From Trachythela sp. YZ-2020 (lineage: Eukaryota; Cnidaria; Anthozoa; Malacalcyonacea; Clavulariidae): a DNA stretch of 64,000 nucleotides. The notes below the pieces were generated by a model, which worked only from the letters and a program-made list of their open reading frames with translations, was not told where the DNA came from and made no database searches. Position 1 is the first letter of the stretch, and each line of letters begins with the position of its first letter. The position numbers and the translations under genes were made by a program. Location: the NCBI GenBank assembly GCA_016169945.1, contig JADLSH010000050.1:248001-312000 (forward strand), in the 5' to 3' direction. Positions 1 to 11,800 of the stretch are shown here, piece by piece.

Positions 1-49
1 CACACCCCCTAGTTCTATTGGTTATGCAAAACGGCCAAGCCAAAATAGT

Positions 50-342
50 AGAAACGAGGGTCAACGTCAAATGCAGTCAAATTCTTTGCCCCGCAAAATC
101 AAAACAACTACCAATCTATTCCAATACGTATTACTTATCGAGATCAACGGGCGAAAGCGCGTGGGAGAGTAAGTCGCCCAATAAGGGAACAAAGGAGAGG
201 TCGTAAAAATGACATGGTACAAAACAAGGAGTCCCTTCAAGGGGAGGGTTCATCAACGAACCCCAACAATAATCAACCGAGGGGTTTTCACCAGGAGTCC
301 AAGAGGAGAGACAAAATGAAGTGGTTCAGGTATTATTATTAG
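50..342 (+). pseudogene. LINE family A ORF1, C-terminal part
   Basis: An open frame of about 97 codons, very rich in Arg, Lys and Gln in its middle part, as expected of an RNA-binding LINE ORF1 protein. It has no start inside the frame, so it is cut by the window edge or by decay; an overlapping Met-led frame at 18-206 is taken as a shadow. It ends in W-F-R-Y-Y-Y-stop at 340-342. The sister copy's ORF1 ends in W-F-H-Y-Y-Y-stop at the same place, which supports this frame. The ORF2 frame opens with GTG at 321, inside the ORF1 tail. Confidence 0.55.
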
Positions 343-1052
343 AAGACCATATACCAACTACTCCTCATGAATCAACCTACAATATACCAGTCAGAATTAC
401 TACCCGACCTTGTTTTCCCCGAAGTAATATTGATAATAAAAATAATTATAACAGATGCCTATCTACAATATCCTTAGATCAAATAACGTCCAATAACCAA
501 TGTGAAAGTAAACCTAGAGTACCAAAAATATGTCTATCAAACGTGAGATCCTTAGCGCCCAAAATAGATGAGGTGTCTGATTTTATACCACGCCATCAGA
601 TTGATTTAGCATTTATTACCGAGACCTGGCTGAAGGAATCAATAGATGACAGCGTCATTAGCATCCCTGGATACACTGTTTTCGTAGAGACAGGAAGACA
701 GATGACCATGGGGGCGTGTGCATTTATGTAAATATTGAACAATTAAATAATTTTGAACTTCTTGAGGATCTTAATTGCTGTGAACATCACGAACTTTTGT
801 GGCTGCGCATTAGACCAAACAGACTCCCTCGAGGAATCTCAAGAATAGTTGTCGGTGTTTTGTACCATCTACCAGGAGGAGATAGTAAAATAATTTGTGA
901 TCACTTGTTCCAAGTGCTTACCTTGATTGAATCAAAATATCCAAATAGTAGCATATTATTGGCTGGAGATTTTAACCGCCTAAATATTAACAAGTTATTG
1001 AAGCATTTTCAACTTAAACAATTAGTTAAAGCTCCGACGAGAAACGATGCTA
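321..1052 (+). pseudogene. LINE family A ORF2, endonuclease N-terminal half
   Basis: Two overlapping frames (321-731 and 716-1052, one shift near 716) encode the first half of an endonuclease/exonuclease/phosphatase domain: a CLSNVRSL motif, then FITETWL with the catalytic Glu, then LLAGDFN, then the PTR motif just before the hAT insertion. This domain nicks target DNA for target-primed reverse transcription. The reading continues at 3123 with ILDLVLTN beyond the insertion. Confidence 0.8.
1045..1052. repeat. 8-bp target-site duplication, left
   Basis: CGATGCTA, repeated exactly at 3116-3123 on the other side of the inserted element. An 8-bp duplication is the hallmark of the hAT superfamily. 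Confidence 0.95.
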
Positions 1053-3115
1053 CAGAGGAGGGTGGACAGCAGGCCGCAAAGCATGATGGGTAATGAGCGT
1101 ATGTTTCCACGTGCGGCCTCATTTATGCGTTGACTGCCGTGAAGTCAACATCTCTGGCCATAGCAAATTCTGCGAAAACAGACGCTATTGTTACAGAGAC
1201 TCAATGCCATCATTATGGATGTGTTTAGTGTTTTGTAATGGAGGTATAACAAGGCTCTTTGAGTCTCTCTGAGGATTTATTGTGCAGAAATCTCAAAGGC
1301 TGCGAGTGATCGTCTGTATTTGTAATGTACATTGTGCAACTAGTGAGTGCAGTGTAGACAGTTAACTAAATATTTATTGGCCAGATTGATTCTGCTGGCA
1401 TCAAAGGATTCGACTTTTAATATGTATTTAGTTATTTATTTATCCCAATAGCACATTGTGACTACTGAAAACCCGCATATTGAGGTTGTCAAAGAACTTC
1501 AATATACTTTTTTGCAACAGAAATTACGGGTGAAATGTAGACAAAACAAACTTTACAGTAATATACAGTTCCATTTTTATTGAAAATACATAGCAGTGAT
1601 AGCACATGCATATTCTCTACATATATAAAGAAATATTAAAGAAAGCAAATATTCACCAAGAAGGCAAATTTACAATACAATGATAGAATTCAACCCAAAA
1701 TACAAATCTGTAAATAAACAACAAATTTTACTTCTAAAATTTTCTAAAACTCCGCACTTATTTTAAACAGTAAAGTCCACTTCTTCAGAAAAAAACGAGC
1801 AATCACTGCGTCAATTGTGGAAATTCGAGGTGTTCAACTTCAAAGATTGTTGACAGAAATGGCATCGGATTAATACAATATGACGACGTACAGCCTACAA
1901 AAAAGATCAAAATAACGTTTACCTTACAAAATACTGCTCACATAGGTAGATCAATAGTTATTGAAATAGCATGGATGCATTCCAGAAAAAAAATTGAATA
2001 ACAATGACAAAATATTCGATATTTGCGAGTCAAGCGGGCCATCAGACAACAAAATTGCAGACAGAGCCAGATGCTAGCCCAGATATAAAATCTCTAAACA
2101 ACACGCAAATAACTCCTAAATCTCCTAAAATTCATTCAAAAGTACTTTAACGCTTGCTCTAAAGAATAACGCTCTTTCTATTAAAGAAGTTTCAAGATTC
2201 ATTGGGAAAAACAAGCTTTGGTGGCTCAATATCTTCCTAAACTATTAGATGCCATTTTGGCAAACGTCGAAATGACTATGATCACTTCGATGCCTAATAT
2301 CTCGAAAACTGCCAGGGGATCACTGGGATCATTCCAGCAGATTTAAAGTTTATACATTTGTCTTCATCATTATACAAAAATTACGAAAATCGAACCATGG
2401 AAATTCTAGATACTTTAGTTTGAAAATTGTAAACAGACGGGGACTTTAGTCAACACGTCGCGAAGACACGACTGACTTCAATCATGAAAACAAACAAAAA
2501 CACGTTTCATAATTTCTAAAATATCCATCAAAAACTGATCAAGCAAATGCGTTTAAACCTATAATTCATTGATATTACAAAAAGTTTAAAATATTTTAAT
2601 AAAATGCAAATGATAAGAAGGGAAACTTCAAAAGTTGGAGATAGTTATTTTTAGAAAGTGCAAAATCGTATTAAAAATTCAGCAGCGAATATCTCGAAAA
2701 CGGTGAGTTGGGCGGATAGGGGGGGGCAGTTAAAACGAACGATTAGGCTTTAATCTATCACATTATGCGAAAATTAGCGAAATCGAACCATGGAAATTCG
2801 ATATTTTCTATTTCAAAAGTTGATAGTTGAAACAGCCTCGTATTTCCGCGTGACGCATAAGTGCCTGCATTAAATATAAAAATATAGTACAAAACGACGT
2901 TTACCTTCCAAAATTCTTCGCTTGGGAGTAGATTAATATTCATTGAACGGGTGTGCATCGAATTTAATTGCAAATTTGAATAACAAAGCGAAATATTTCC
3001 GTATTTATGAGACCAATGCAAATTTCACAGTCCACTTTCTTCTTGCGAGCGGTGAGAAAATAGTGTCTCCTCATTGGTCGAAAAATATCATGTGACAGCT
3101 GTCCACCCTCCTCTG
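1053..3115. mobile_element. Non-autonomous hAT element inserted in LINE
   Basis: The ends are perfect 18-bp inverted repeats, CAGAGGAGGGTGGACAGC (1053-1070) and its reverse complement (3098-3115), flanked by identical 8-bp direct repeats. The CAGRG-type terminus plus 8-bp duplication is diagnostic of hAT. The 2,063-bp interior has no transposase ORF; the only ORF above 80 codons (2758-3021, minus) resembles nothing known. Two diverged copies of an internal block can be seen (about 1900-2420 and 2660-2960, sharing an ATCGAACCATGGAAATTC core), partly in opposite order. Mobilisation would need a transposase supplied in trans. Confidence 0.93.
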
Positions 3116-4982
3116 CGATGCTATTTTGGACTTAGTGTTAACCAATTTGCACGAATATTACCTTTTACCAGAAATCCTACCCCCTTTTGGCCTCTCCGAC
3201 CACAATACCGTAATTGTCCGTCCACTAGATAAAAGTCATAAACCCAATAAGAAGACTGTTATAGTGAAACGATACCATCGTCAATCTCGCAGAGCCGAAT
3301 TTGGTAGATACCTAAGTTCAATAGACTGGTATTCAATTATTTCCGATCAGAACAACTGCGAATAAATGTGGAATACCTTTTACGATGTAGTTTTTACCGG
3401 CTTTGAGCTTTTGATGCCAAGCAAAGAAATTAAAGTTTCCACGACAGATGCACCATGGATAAATAACAAATTGAAATCGCTCATCAAGAAAAGACAGCAG
3501 GCTTTTGTTACTGAAGGAACTAAATCGAAGATATTTAAACAGTATAGGAACTTAGTCAATAGGGAGCGAAAATCTTGCAGAGCGAAATACTATAAATTAA
3601 ATATTCATAAGTTGAAAGAAAAACCCCCGAAGAAATGGTGGAGTGAAGTTAAACGTGTCTCTAATTTTAACACCAAACGGGAACCGATAAGTTTAACCAA
3701 TGTTGAAGCGTTTGCTAACCTTACACAGAAAGAACGAGCAAACGAAATTAATACAGCATTTTTAGAATCTCTCGAGGAATACAGGCTACAATCTCCGTTA
3801 CCAAATTTTCCGTTGGAAGAAATGTCAATCTTTCCAAATGTATCCGAAATAAGGGTTATCAAAACTTCCAACGAACAGGGTAAGTGGTCCCGATAAATTA
3901 CCTAATTAGGTATTAAAGGAATACTCGTATTTCCTGGCACCTCCAATCTCATTTATTCTCAACACTTCGTATCGAGAGCAACGTGTACCTACCACCTGGA
4001 AAATGGCTGATATCACACCTTTGCCAAAGACAAAAATTGTAAAAAATCCGAAGAAAGATTTAAGACCTATTTCGCTTACTGCTAGTATCTCTAAAGTTGC
4101 TGAGGAATTTATTGTCGCTGATTATGTGAAACCAGCGGTTTTTAAAGTCGTCGACCCGAACCAGTACGGCGCTATTCCTAAAAGTTCTAATACCATTGCA
4201 TTAATCAGCATGATCCATCGCTGGTCCACTGCCACTGACGGTAATGGTGCTGTCACAAGATCAATCATTTTCGATTATCGCAAAGCGTTCGATTTCATCG
4301 ATCATTCAATCTTGATTCGAAAGTTATCAGAGTTAGAAATACCTTATAGCGTCATCAACTGGATATCAGATTTCCTGACAAATAGATACCAAGGACAAAT
4401 AGAGTCGAGGCCCTTTGATCCGATTGTAATTAATGGAAAAGAGTTAGAAGTTGTTACCAATTTAAACTCTTGGGTCTTACTATTAACAATAAACTATCAT
4501 GGAAACCTCACATAGACGAAGTGGTCAAAAAGGTCAACAAGAGACTATATTTTCTTAAACAACTTAAACGTGCAAATGTTCCATGTAAAGACTTTGCCAT
4601 CTTTTATACATCATGTGTTAGATCTGTCATGGACTATGCCATCCCGGTATTTTATTATGCACTGCCTCAATACTTGCAAAATGATTTGAAACGGTTGGAG
4701 AAAAGAGCTATGGCCATTATCATGCCTGAAGAAAATTATTCTGATGCACTAAATTTACTTGGTATTCCATCTTTGAAAGACCACCACGAACATCTTTGTG
4801 ATAAGTTATTTCAATCTGCCGTGTCTGACTCAAACAATAAAATTCATAATTTGTTACCAGATAGGAATGAATTTAGTTACAATTTAAGACATGAAAGAAC
4901 GTTCAATATTCCTATGACTCAAACAAATAGGGTGGAAAACTCTTTTATATATGCAATGTGTAAAACAGTTAATAATAGTTAA
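3116..4982 (+). pseudogene. LINE family A ORF2, endonuclease C-term to RT and tail
   Basis: The endonuclease ends with SDHNTVIVR (catalytic His). A TAA follows at about 3363, then a charged linker with the PKKWWSEVK motif, then RT blocks LRPISLT and the FDFIDHSI segment (3366-3896, 4003-4515). At about 4440 the frame jumps from the fingers/palm region directly to NGKELEVVTNL and the thumb (4470-4982, with RSVMDYAIPVFY). The segment that should hold the catalytic F/YxDD box is deleted, so this RT cannot be active. The copy at 60590-62640 also skips this region. Confidence 0.8.
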
Positions 4983-5047
4983 CATCCTTTCTTGAATTTT
5001 TAGAATAGTTAAGATTTAAAATATTTTTACTAATCTTTATCTAAGTA

Positions 5048-5407
5048 GTGTTGTACGTTGAAATTGACGAGTTAAACACAACAATAACCTCCCTACGTGA
5101 AAGAATTAAAACCGCCGAAGCGTTAAACGATCAATTGAGGCCGTCGGCAAAGAGAATAAATATGGAAATAAGAGATAATTTTAATCTCATTCAAACGAAT
5201 GATAATCACGTGAATGATAATATGACAGAGCAAAAGGGAGAAAGCAAAACGAAATTTAAATTGATTAACGAAACTAAAGAATGGTTGGGATGTTTACCTC
5301 TGATCGAAACCCCTATGATTAGAAATTTTGTAAAACAACCTATTTCTCAAACTAGCAACGGGCAACTACAAAACCAGGCTGAAAGGCAGTATAGACCAAA
5401 TTCATGA
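5048..5407 (+). pseudogene. LINE family B ORF1-like frame
   Basis: An open frame of 119 codons opens near a TTG with a heptad-like stretch (ELNTTITSLRERIKTAEAL) that could form a coiled coil, followed by a polar Gln/Asn-rich tail. Coiled coils with polar tails are common in LINE ORF1 proteins. It lies just upstream of the endonuclease ORF and there is no clear match to a named domain. It could also be the N-terminal part of ORF2. Confidence 0.4.
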
Positions 5408-5449
5408 ACATAATTTTCACACTGTTACTTTGAGGAAGCGTCCCCCAAA

Positions 5450-6659
5450 TTGGGACAATCATTTGAAATTGGTTCGCCAAATAACAATGACATGAGGAAT
5501 TTTGCCATCGCCTCCCCAAATAGTAGTAACGTACAAACTAACATACCTGTCAGAATTACTTGGTATTGTAATAATAATAGACATACTTTCTGGCAAAAGA
5601 AACAGAATATGACTCAAGATGGACCAAACCTTTCGAACCTAGTAAATATTCAAATTGTAAATTCTGGGGAAAAGACCAAAAGTGCGAAATTAAACGAACA
5701 TGTACCAAAACCGCTTTTGGATATACAAAGATCAAAATTTAGAATTGCCCATCTAAACGTTCGCTCAATTAAGAATAGGAATCATCTTATACAGGTTCGA
5801 GAGCTTATGAGGGATAGTAACTATGATATTTTGGCTTTGTCAGAGACCTGGTTAAACTCCACGGTGACAAACGCGGAAGTGGAAATTGAAGGCTTTAAAC
5901 TAACAAGATTGGATCGGTTGGGAAAGACTGGAGGGGGGAGTTTGTGTCTATACTACATCGTCGATTAAAGTCAAAGTTCTTAAAGACATAACAGGGATAT
6001 CTGAATTCGGATTTCAGCAGTTATGGATCCAAATACAACTCAGGAATCTAAGATCAATTCTCATCTGTGTCACTTACAGGCCTGACTAATGTCCAACTTC
6101 AACTTTTCATGATAATTTCATGGAAAACTATACACATGCTCTCACATTAGGGAAAGAGATAATTGTTGTAGGTGATTTAAATTGTGACTTGCTGAAACCG
6201 GATTCTCCAGAGGCTATGTCGCTACTTGATTTCTGTACAAGTGTGAATCTAACTCAATTGATAAAAGAGCCTACACGAGTAACAGAAACGTTATCTTCTC
6301 TCATTGATATTATAATGACGTCGAATGTCAGTTTAGTAGAAAATCATGGGGTGCTTTTATCTCACATTAGTGATCACTATCTAATATATGCTTCTTTGAA
6401 ACTTAAGATGTTGAAGCCTCCACCTAGTTATATATGTGTGGGATCCTACAAAAACTATAAACCTGATCGTTTCCTGGCGGATTTACAACGAATACCTTGG
6501 TATGATATTTCCATCATTGATGATGTAAATGAAATGCTAGACCATTTCAATGAGAGGTTTCTCCATGTACTGGAATCACACGCACCTGTGAAAACAGTGA
6601 GGATTAAACACCGCAGCTGCCCCTTTATTAGCACAGAAATTCTTGAATTTATGCAATAG
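5450..6659 (+). pseudogene. LINE family B ORF2 endonuclease domain, frameshifted
   Basis: The first frame (5450-5968) has the entry motif RIAHLNVRSI and LALSETWLN with the catalytic Glu. After a shift near 5960 the protein continues in another frame (ISEFGFQQLWIQ, ILICVTYRP) to a stop near 6087. Then 6120-6659 gives VVGDLNCDLL, PTRVT and ISDHYLIY with the catalytic His. All endonuclease motifs are in order, so the domain was complete before decay. A TAG at 6657-6659 separates it from the linker. Confidence 0.8.
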
Positions 6660-6945
6660 AAAGATAACTTATTGAAAACAGTTCGAATTACTAAATTAGC
6701 AGCTGATTGGGAAATCTATCGTAATCTAAGAAAAGAAGTAAAATCTAAACTGAGTGATGCCGAAAGGAAATATGTACGTGAGTCAGTTTTTCACCTCAGT
6801 TGGAAGGAGCGTTTCTGAAGATTGCACATCTTTAATAGAATTATATAACCTACCTGCACCGCCGACAAGTGCTCCGCTGGCTGTGGCTGAGTAACAAAAT
6901 TTCAGTTTTGTTCCTGTCACGTGTACAGAGGTACGAAGAACAGTT

Positions 6946-8469
6946 ATGGCATTTCAATCGAACAAAGCTCCTGGCTATGATAAAGTACGAATGTCTACAA
7001 TAAAGGATGCTCTTCCATGTATTCTCCCAGTTATTACTGACATGATAAATCGCTCGTTGCAGACTTCAGTCTTTCCATCAGCCTGGAAAATATCAGAAGT
7101 AATGCCGCTTCTTAAAGAGGGAGATCACGAAGTGGCAAACAACAATAGACCACTATCGTTACTACCAGCGACTTCAAAAATTTGTGAGCGAGTAGCATTA
7201 AATCAACTGACCTCTTATACGAACAAAAATAAATGTCTAAGTAAACATCAAAGTGGTAATAAGCAACTACATTCATGTGATACTCTTGGCGTATTTATGA
7301 CAGACAAGGTGTTTAAAGCAATGGACTCAAAAGAACTCACGGTCATAGTATTACTGGATTTGTCAAAGGCGTTTGACAGTATAGATCACCGCAAACTCAT
7401 AACAAAGTTAAAAGCATTAGGTCTCAGCCTTGGCGTCTTAGAATGGTTCAAAAGTTACTTGACCGGAAGGACACAGCAGGTTAAGATTGGTTCAGTAGTG
7501 TCAGAACCAGGTCACATCACTCATGGAGTACCGCAAGGTTCAATGTTAGGACCTGCTTTGTTCAATATTTATCTGAATGATTTGCCTACAATCCCGAATT
7601 TTGGTGACTTAGAATCGTACGTAGATGATTCAAAATTGTATCTTTCGTTTCCTATCAAGTATGTTAATGAAATTATACGGAAGATCAATGCGGATTTGTT
7701 AAAAATCACAGCTTGGTGCTGTCACAATAGTTTATTGATTAATCCAGACAAGACCAAAGTGTTAGTAATAGGGACACACAAAATGTTGCAACGATTACCG
7801 GATGACTTTTATGTGACATTACTTGAGAAAAGGATTACTCCCATTATTTCAGCACGCGACCTTGGGATTCAACTTGATTCAACACTAAGTTTTAACGAAC
7901 AAGTAGCAAACACTGTTTCTACTTGTGTTGCGAGCTTATGTCAGATAAACAGGGTTAAACATATTTTCGACCCTAAGAGTTTGGAAAACGTCATTTCGTC
8001 CCTAGTATTTTCCAAATTGTACTATTGTTCAAACATATGGTCCAGTACGACTAAGAAGAACATAGAAAAACTTCAAAAAGTGCAAAACTTCGCGGCGAGA
8101 ATAATTACAGGAACAAAAAAATATGAGCATATTACTCCAATACTCAAACACCTGAATTGGCTACCTGTCTCAGCCATGTTAAAATACTTTGTTGGCGTTC
8201 TGACGTTTAAATGTTTGAATGGACAAGCCCCTGACTATCTCAATTCATATTTTCAGGAGAGATCATCTTTGCACGATAGAAACACCAGGAATAAACATAA
8301 ACTAAACATTCCAGCTTATAGATCGGCGGCCGGACAACGAACATTTGAATACCGAGCAGTATCCCTTTGGAACTCTCTGCCTAGTAATATTACTGAGCAT
8401 GAAAATTTTAAAGATTTTAAAAGAAGTTTTTATAACTATTTGCTTGAACTTTTTCTCTTAAAAACTTAA
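6946..8469 (+). CDS. LINE family B reverse transcriptase, open frame
   Basis: A 507-codon open frame holds a complete RT: NKAPGYDKV at the start, LLDLSKAFDSIDHRKL (motif A Asp), GVPQGSMLGPALFNIYLNDL (motif B), SYVDDSKLY (catalytic box), then the thumb and a C-terminal region ending in SLWNSLP. It would copy LINE RNA at nicked target sites. The endonuclease upstream is separated by stops, so this is the open distal part of ORF2 rather than a free gene, and the printed Met start is probably internal. Confidence 0.85.
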   Translation: MAFQSNKAPGYDKVRMSTIKDALPCILPVITDMINRSLQTSVFPSAWKISEVMPLLKEGDHEVANNNRPLSLLPATSKICERVALNQLTSYTNKNKCLSKHQSGNKQLHSCDTLGVFMTDKVFKAMDSKELTVIVLLDLSKAFDSIDHRKLITKLKALGLSLGVLEWFKSYLTGRTQQVKIGSVVSEPGHITHGVPQGSMLGPALFNIYLNDLPTIPNFGDLESYVDDSKLYLSFPIKYVNEIIRKINADLLKITAWCCHNSLLINPDKTKVLVIGTHKMLQRLPDDFYVTLLEKRITPIISARDLGIQLDSTLSFNEQVANTVSTCVASLCQINRVKHIFDPKSLENVISSLVFSKLYYCSNIWSSTTKKNIEKLQKVQNFAARIITGTKKYEHITPILKHLNWLPVSAMLKYFVGVLTFKCLNGQAPDYLNSYFQERSSLHDRNTRNKHKLNIPAYRSAAGQRTFEYRAVSLWNSLPSNITEHENFKDFKRSFYNYLLELFLLKT

Positions 8470-8690
8470 TGAACTTATCTTATTATCGATTTAGACTGTA
8501 AATATATAATAGTATAATTTAGATACAATTGTACATGTAAATTCATCTGAAAAACCAAATGTTTGGAGAATTAATAAATAATAATAATAATATAATACGT
8601 CTTATAAGTAATTAGCATAATAATTATTATGATATCATGTATGTACATAATTGGTTTTAGCTTAGTATTAATTGTAATAATTACGTAATT

Positions 8691-8763
8691 CAGCCTTCAT
8701 GGCTGCAAGGTAATTTCATTAAATACACACAAAAAAACAAATTGATTGATTGATTGATTGATT
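8691..8763 (+). repeat. LINE family B 3' stem-loop and (ATTG)n tail
   Basis: CAGCC and GGCTG arms (8691-8695, 8701-8705) enclose a TTCAT loop, followed by a short AT-rich spacer with an A-run and a five-fold ATTG repeat ending at about 8763. A 3' hairpin read by the RT and a microsatellite end instead of poly(A) are features of L2/CR1-type LINEs. Confidence 0.75.
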
Positions 8764-8866
8764 ACCGAAAGTGTAAAACGCGGATCGGATATGACTTTAA
8801 AAGGCACGAGAAGCATTTTTATATCATATCCGCGTTTTACCCGAAAGAATGAAAGGCAGATATGAC
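8764..8866. repeat. Tandem ~75-bp unit, first copy (hAT target)
   Basis: A block starting with GATATGACTTTAAAAGGC and running through CATATCCGCGTTTTACCC occurs here (8787-8858) and again at 12541-12600, with a third partial start near 12613. The unit also pairs with its own 5' end (GTAAAACGCGGAT against ATCCGCGTTTTAC), so it can fold. Without the hAT insertion the copies are adjacent. A related ATCCGCGTTTTA motif is at 18768. Confidence 0.7.
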
Positions 8867-11800
8867 CAATGGCGTAGGAAGCAAGTTAAAGTTGGGGGGG
8901 CACAGGCTTTCAAGGCACTTTTTCATACAAAAAGGGCACCCTCAAGTGATTCATTTTCGGCTAAACAGCGCAATTCATGCATGTCTTTGAAAATCTGACT
9001 TTAGTGGGTGTCTGTATTTCATGTACCTTTTTAATAAGGCAATCCACATTCATTGAGACATTTTCATAAAGCTTTGTTACCTTTTAATATAATAATTTTA
9101 ATATCAATATAATAAATTTAATTGTCAGTATTACCATTACGTGTCGCATGGTGCCTGTTGTATGCCGTTTTATTTAATTTCAACATAATAAACGAGTTTT
9201 AAAATTTAAACATGAACCTTTACCAAAAACTGTTGCAACTTTGAATATGTTATAACTTTGACCATATAAAATCTATATCGGGTGAAGCTTGAAGATTAAT
9301 GTTTGTAGCAGTTATTTAGTTCAGTGGAATTTGCCAAAAAATCGTATTCTTTTGTCATTTTTTTCTGCAAATGCCTTAGCAAGTTCTCTAAGATCAACGC
9401 TATCTATTCTTTCTTTGTGAATATTAAGCATAAGTAGGTTATTGTATCTTTTCTGTGTCATTGTGCTCCTCAGGTACGTGTTGATGCGTCGTTGACCTGA
9501 AAAAGACCTTTCAGCAGTTGCGGCACTCATCGGAGCCAGCAGGTATATTTGTAATAGACGAACAATATTCGGTACGATAAATGCACCATTTTGCCCTTGG
9601 GTCACTGCTGAAATCACGGTATCCATTGTTGTCACACGTCTAACCTCTGGTAAACATTGCTTGATTATACCAGGAAGAAATCTAAGCTCAGTGGTTACTT
9701 GATCAAAATCGATTTCGTTGTCGTATGTTCCCTTGAAATCATCGCTTATATCACATGGCTCCCTGTTAGCGGCATTTAGGATAACATCTTCTATATGCTG
9801 AAGAGGTGCATATGACCTTTCATCAAATCGCCTATTCAGTTCTGCAAGAATTGCGTCAATTGCTTCACAGTACTGAGCTCGAAACATTGATTTTACCGAG
9901 TCATGCTGATGTTCCTCAGCATCTCCATCCTGTAGGCGTCGAGGAACTTTTCTTGGACGAGGAAGAACTGCCTCTTTTACCATACCAAGGGCATTTCCTT
10001 CTCTTGTGTTTGATCAAAAAGACATTATAAGAATCCTCTGAAGCTGCAAGTTGTCCTTTAAAGCACGCACTCCAACCATCACAGTCTGTGCGAGGATTCC
10101 TTTGGTTTGCATGGTAGTCGCGAGCTGTTCACAGACACAGAAAAGGTTCATTGCAAAATGCAAACCGAAAAAGGTCTTAAACTCGGTCATTTTCGTTGCA
10201 AGTCCCGCTGCTTTGTCACGCTTTTCCCGTTCACTTGCCGTTTTCGAAATACTCAGCAACGTAGAATGTAATGCCTGGTAATTATTCAATACTGCTGCGA
10301 TTGATTTCGTTCTTACAGTCCATCGAGTTGGGCATAAAAGATGAAGACTATCAACAGATTCATCAGGATCTAGTTCTTTCGCAATACTTTCGTACGTAGC
10401 CATTCTCAGCGGTGAGCGTCGAATAAAGACAGCCAAATCCTGCACGAAACTCAAAGAATCATCAATAACTTCACTTTGATGTGTACACGATTTTAACGCT
10501 AGGTCTAACCTGTGATTTGCACAGTGAATACGGTGAGCTGCAGGGTTTTCAGCCTGTATTCGAGCCCCAACTCCACTTAGGTGGCCACTCATCGTTGATG
10601 CCCCATCATACGCTTGCCATCGACAGTCATTTAACCTGAGATTACATCGCAACAAAATATCTTTCAGTGCGACTTTTATCGTTTCAGCGTCAGGTTTCTC
10701 GATCAGATACATTCCGAGAAAGTCTTCATGAGTTGTCAAATCTGGCAAAGACACCCATCGTAATATGCATGTTAATTGCTCTTTGTTACTGATGTCACGG
10801 GATTCATCCGCAATCAGTCCGAATAATCCTAAATTTTCTTTAATATCTTGCAAGATTGAACGCAAAACGGCATTGCCCATCATTTCGACGAGTTCATTAA
10901 TGATATCTGGGCTGATATATCGTCTATCTTCAATCCATTGGTTTAACTCGGGAACATCTTCCGCTCTTGTCTTGCCGAGCATTTGAATTAGGTTACTTTC
11001 CATTGATTCATGCCCACGGATAGCAAGGCCTTGACGTACAAGATACTTTAGACTACTCAGCTGTTTTAGAAAAAGGAACCGGTGAAATTCTTTCTCGTCT
11101 TTACATTGCTTTTCCAGCTGGACACCAACGTTCATGTTTGCGTTCTTCAAGAACAAACATTTCTCAACACACTCTTGGTGGTAATGGGAATTTTGATGCT
11201 TCTCTAGCTTTTCTTGGCATTTCTTCCAATTACTAAAGTTCCCTGAAGAGAACGCGTTCTCGCTGTGATAACTGAATAAATTTAGCTGTTTTTCGCCACC
11301 TGTTTTGCAGAAAAAACAAGCTATAGTACCTCTCGTCAAACAGTACGTTATCCAGCTATATTTTGAAAAAATGGACGATGGACACTGTCGATTTTTTCCA
11401 TCGCTGCAGATCTGCTTAACGGAAGTTTTCTGTAATTCTTTTGAAGTTGGCTTGTACGGAGAACTTTGTGTGCAGCAAATTGACTCACAACCTAATTGAC
11501 TACCACTGGTGGAGCTGACTTTTGGATCTGGACTGCAGGTAGACTTGCGGGTTATAGGACTTGCGGATGTGATGACAAATGGAGATTTAGAAATATCAGT
11601 CTCAGAATCGTTGTCTACTATAGTTGACTCAGCAGATTGTATCACTTCTTGGGACAAGTTTGATGCTAATTTTTCAGCAGAAGTAGATTGGTGATGTGTA
11701 AGTGGTAGGTCAGGTGGTTTTTCAATAATATCGGAGCTGTCTGACTCATGTGAATGTAGACTGGAATCTTGTGCATCAAGATTGCTTGTCAACCTCTCGG

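Larger units (their letters stand above)
1..5046 (+). mobile_element. LINE family A, copy 1 (CR1/L2-like, decayed, split by hAT)
   Basis: A non-LTR retrotransposon runs in from the left edge. Reading left to right it has a basic ORF1 tail, an apurinic-type endonuclease, a linker, the start of a reverse transcriptase and the post-RT region. It is interrupted at 1053-3115 by a DNA transposon; removing that and one target duplication restores the reading frame exactly. Stops (about 3363, 3894), a shift near 4470 and an internal RT deletion show it is dead. Sister copies of the same family lie at 12650-15703, 53120-54005 and 60590-62640. The CR1/L2-like label comes from endonuclease and RT motifs; the exact clade was not determined. 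Confidence 0.85.
5048..8763 (+). mobile_element. LINE family B (CR1/L2-like), nearly full length
   Basis: A second LINE family directly follows the first. It contains an ORF1-like frame, an endonuclease broken by one shift and stops, an open RT of about 500 residues with the catalytic box, a 3' UTR of about 290 bp, a terminal stem-loop and an (ATTG)n tail. The post-RT segment (LTFKCLNGQAPDYL, then WNSLP) is typical of CR1/L2-type elements. Because the ORF2 open frame begins in its endonuclease with several breaks, the copy is inactive but fairly young. Confidence 0.87.

Noticed and set aside
18..206. 62-codon Met-led ORF at the left edge
   Set aside because: The overlapping frame 50-342 is more basic, and its ending is conserved in a sister LINE.
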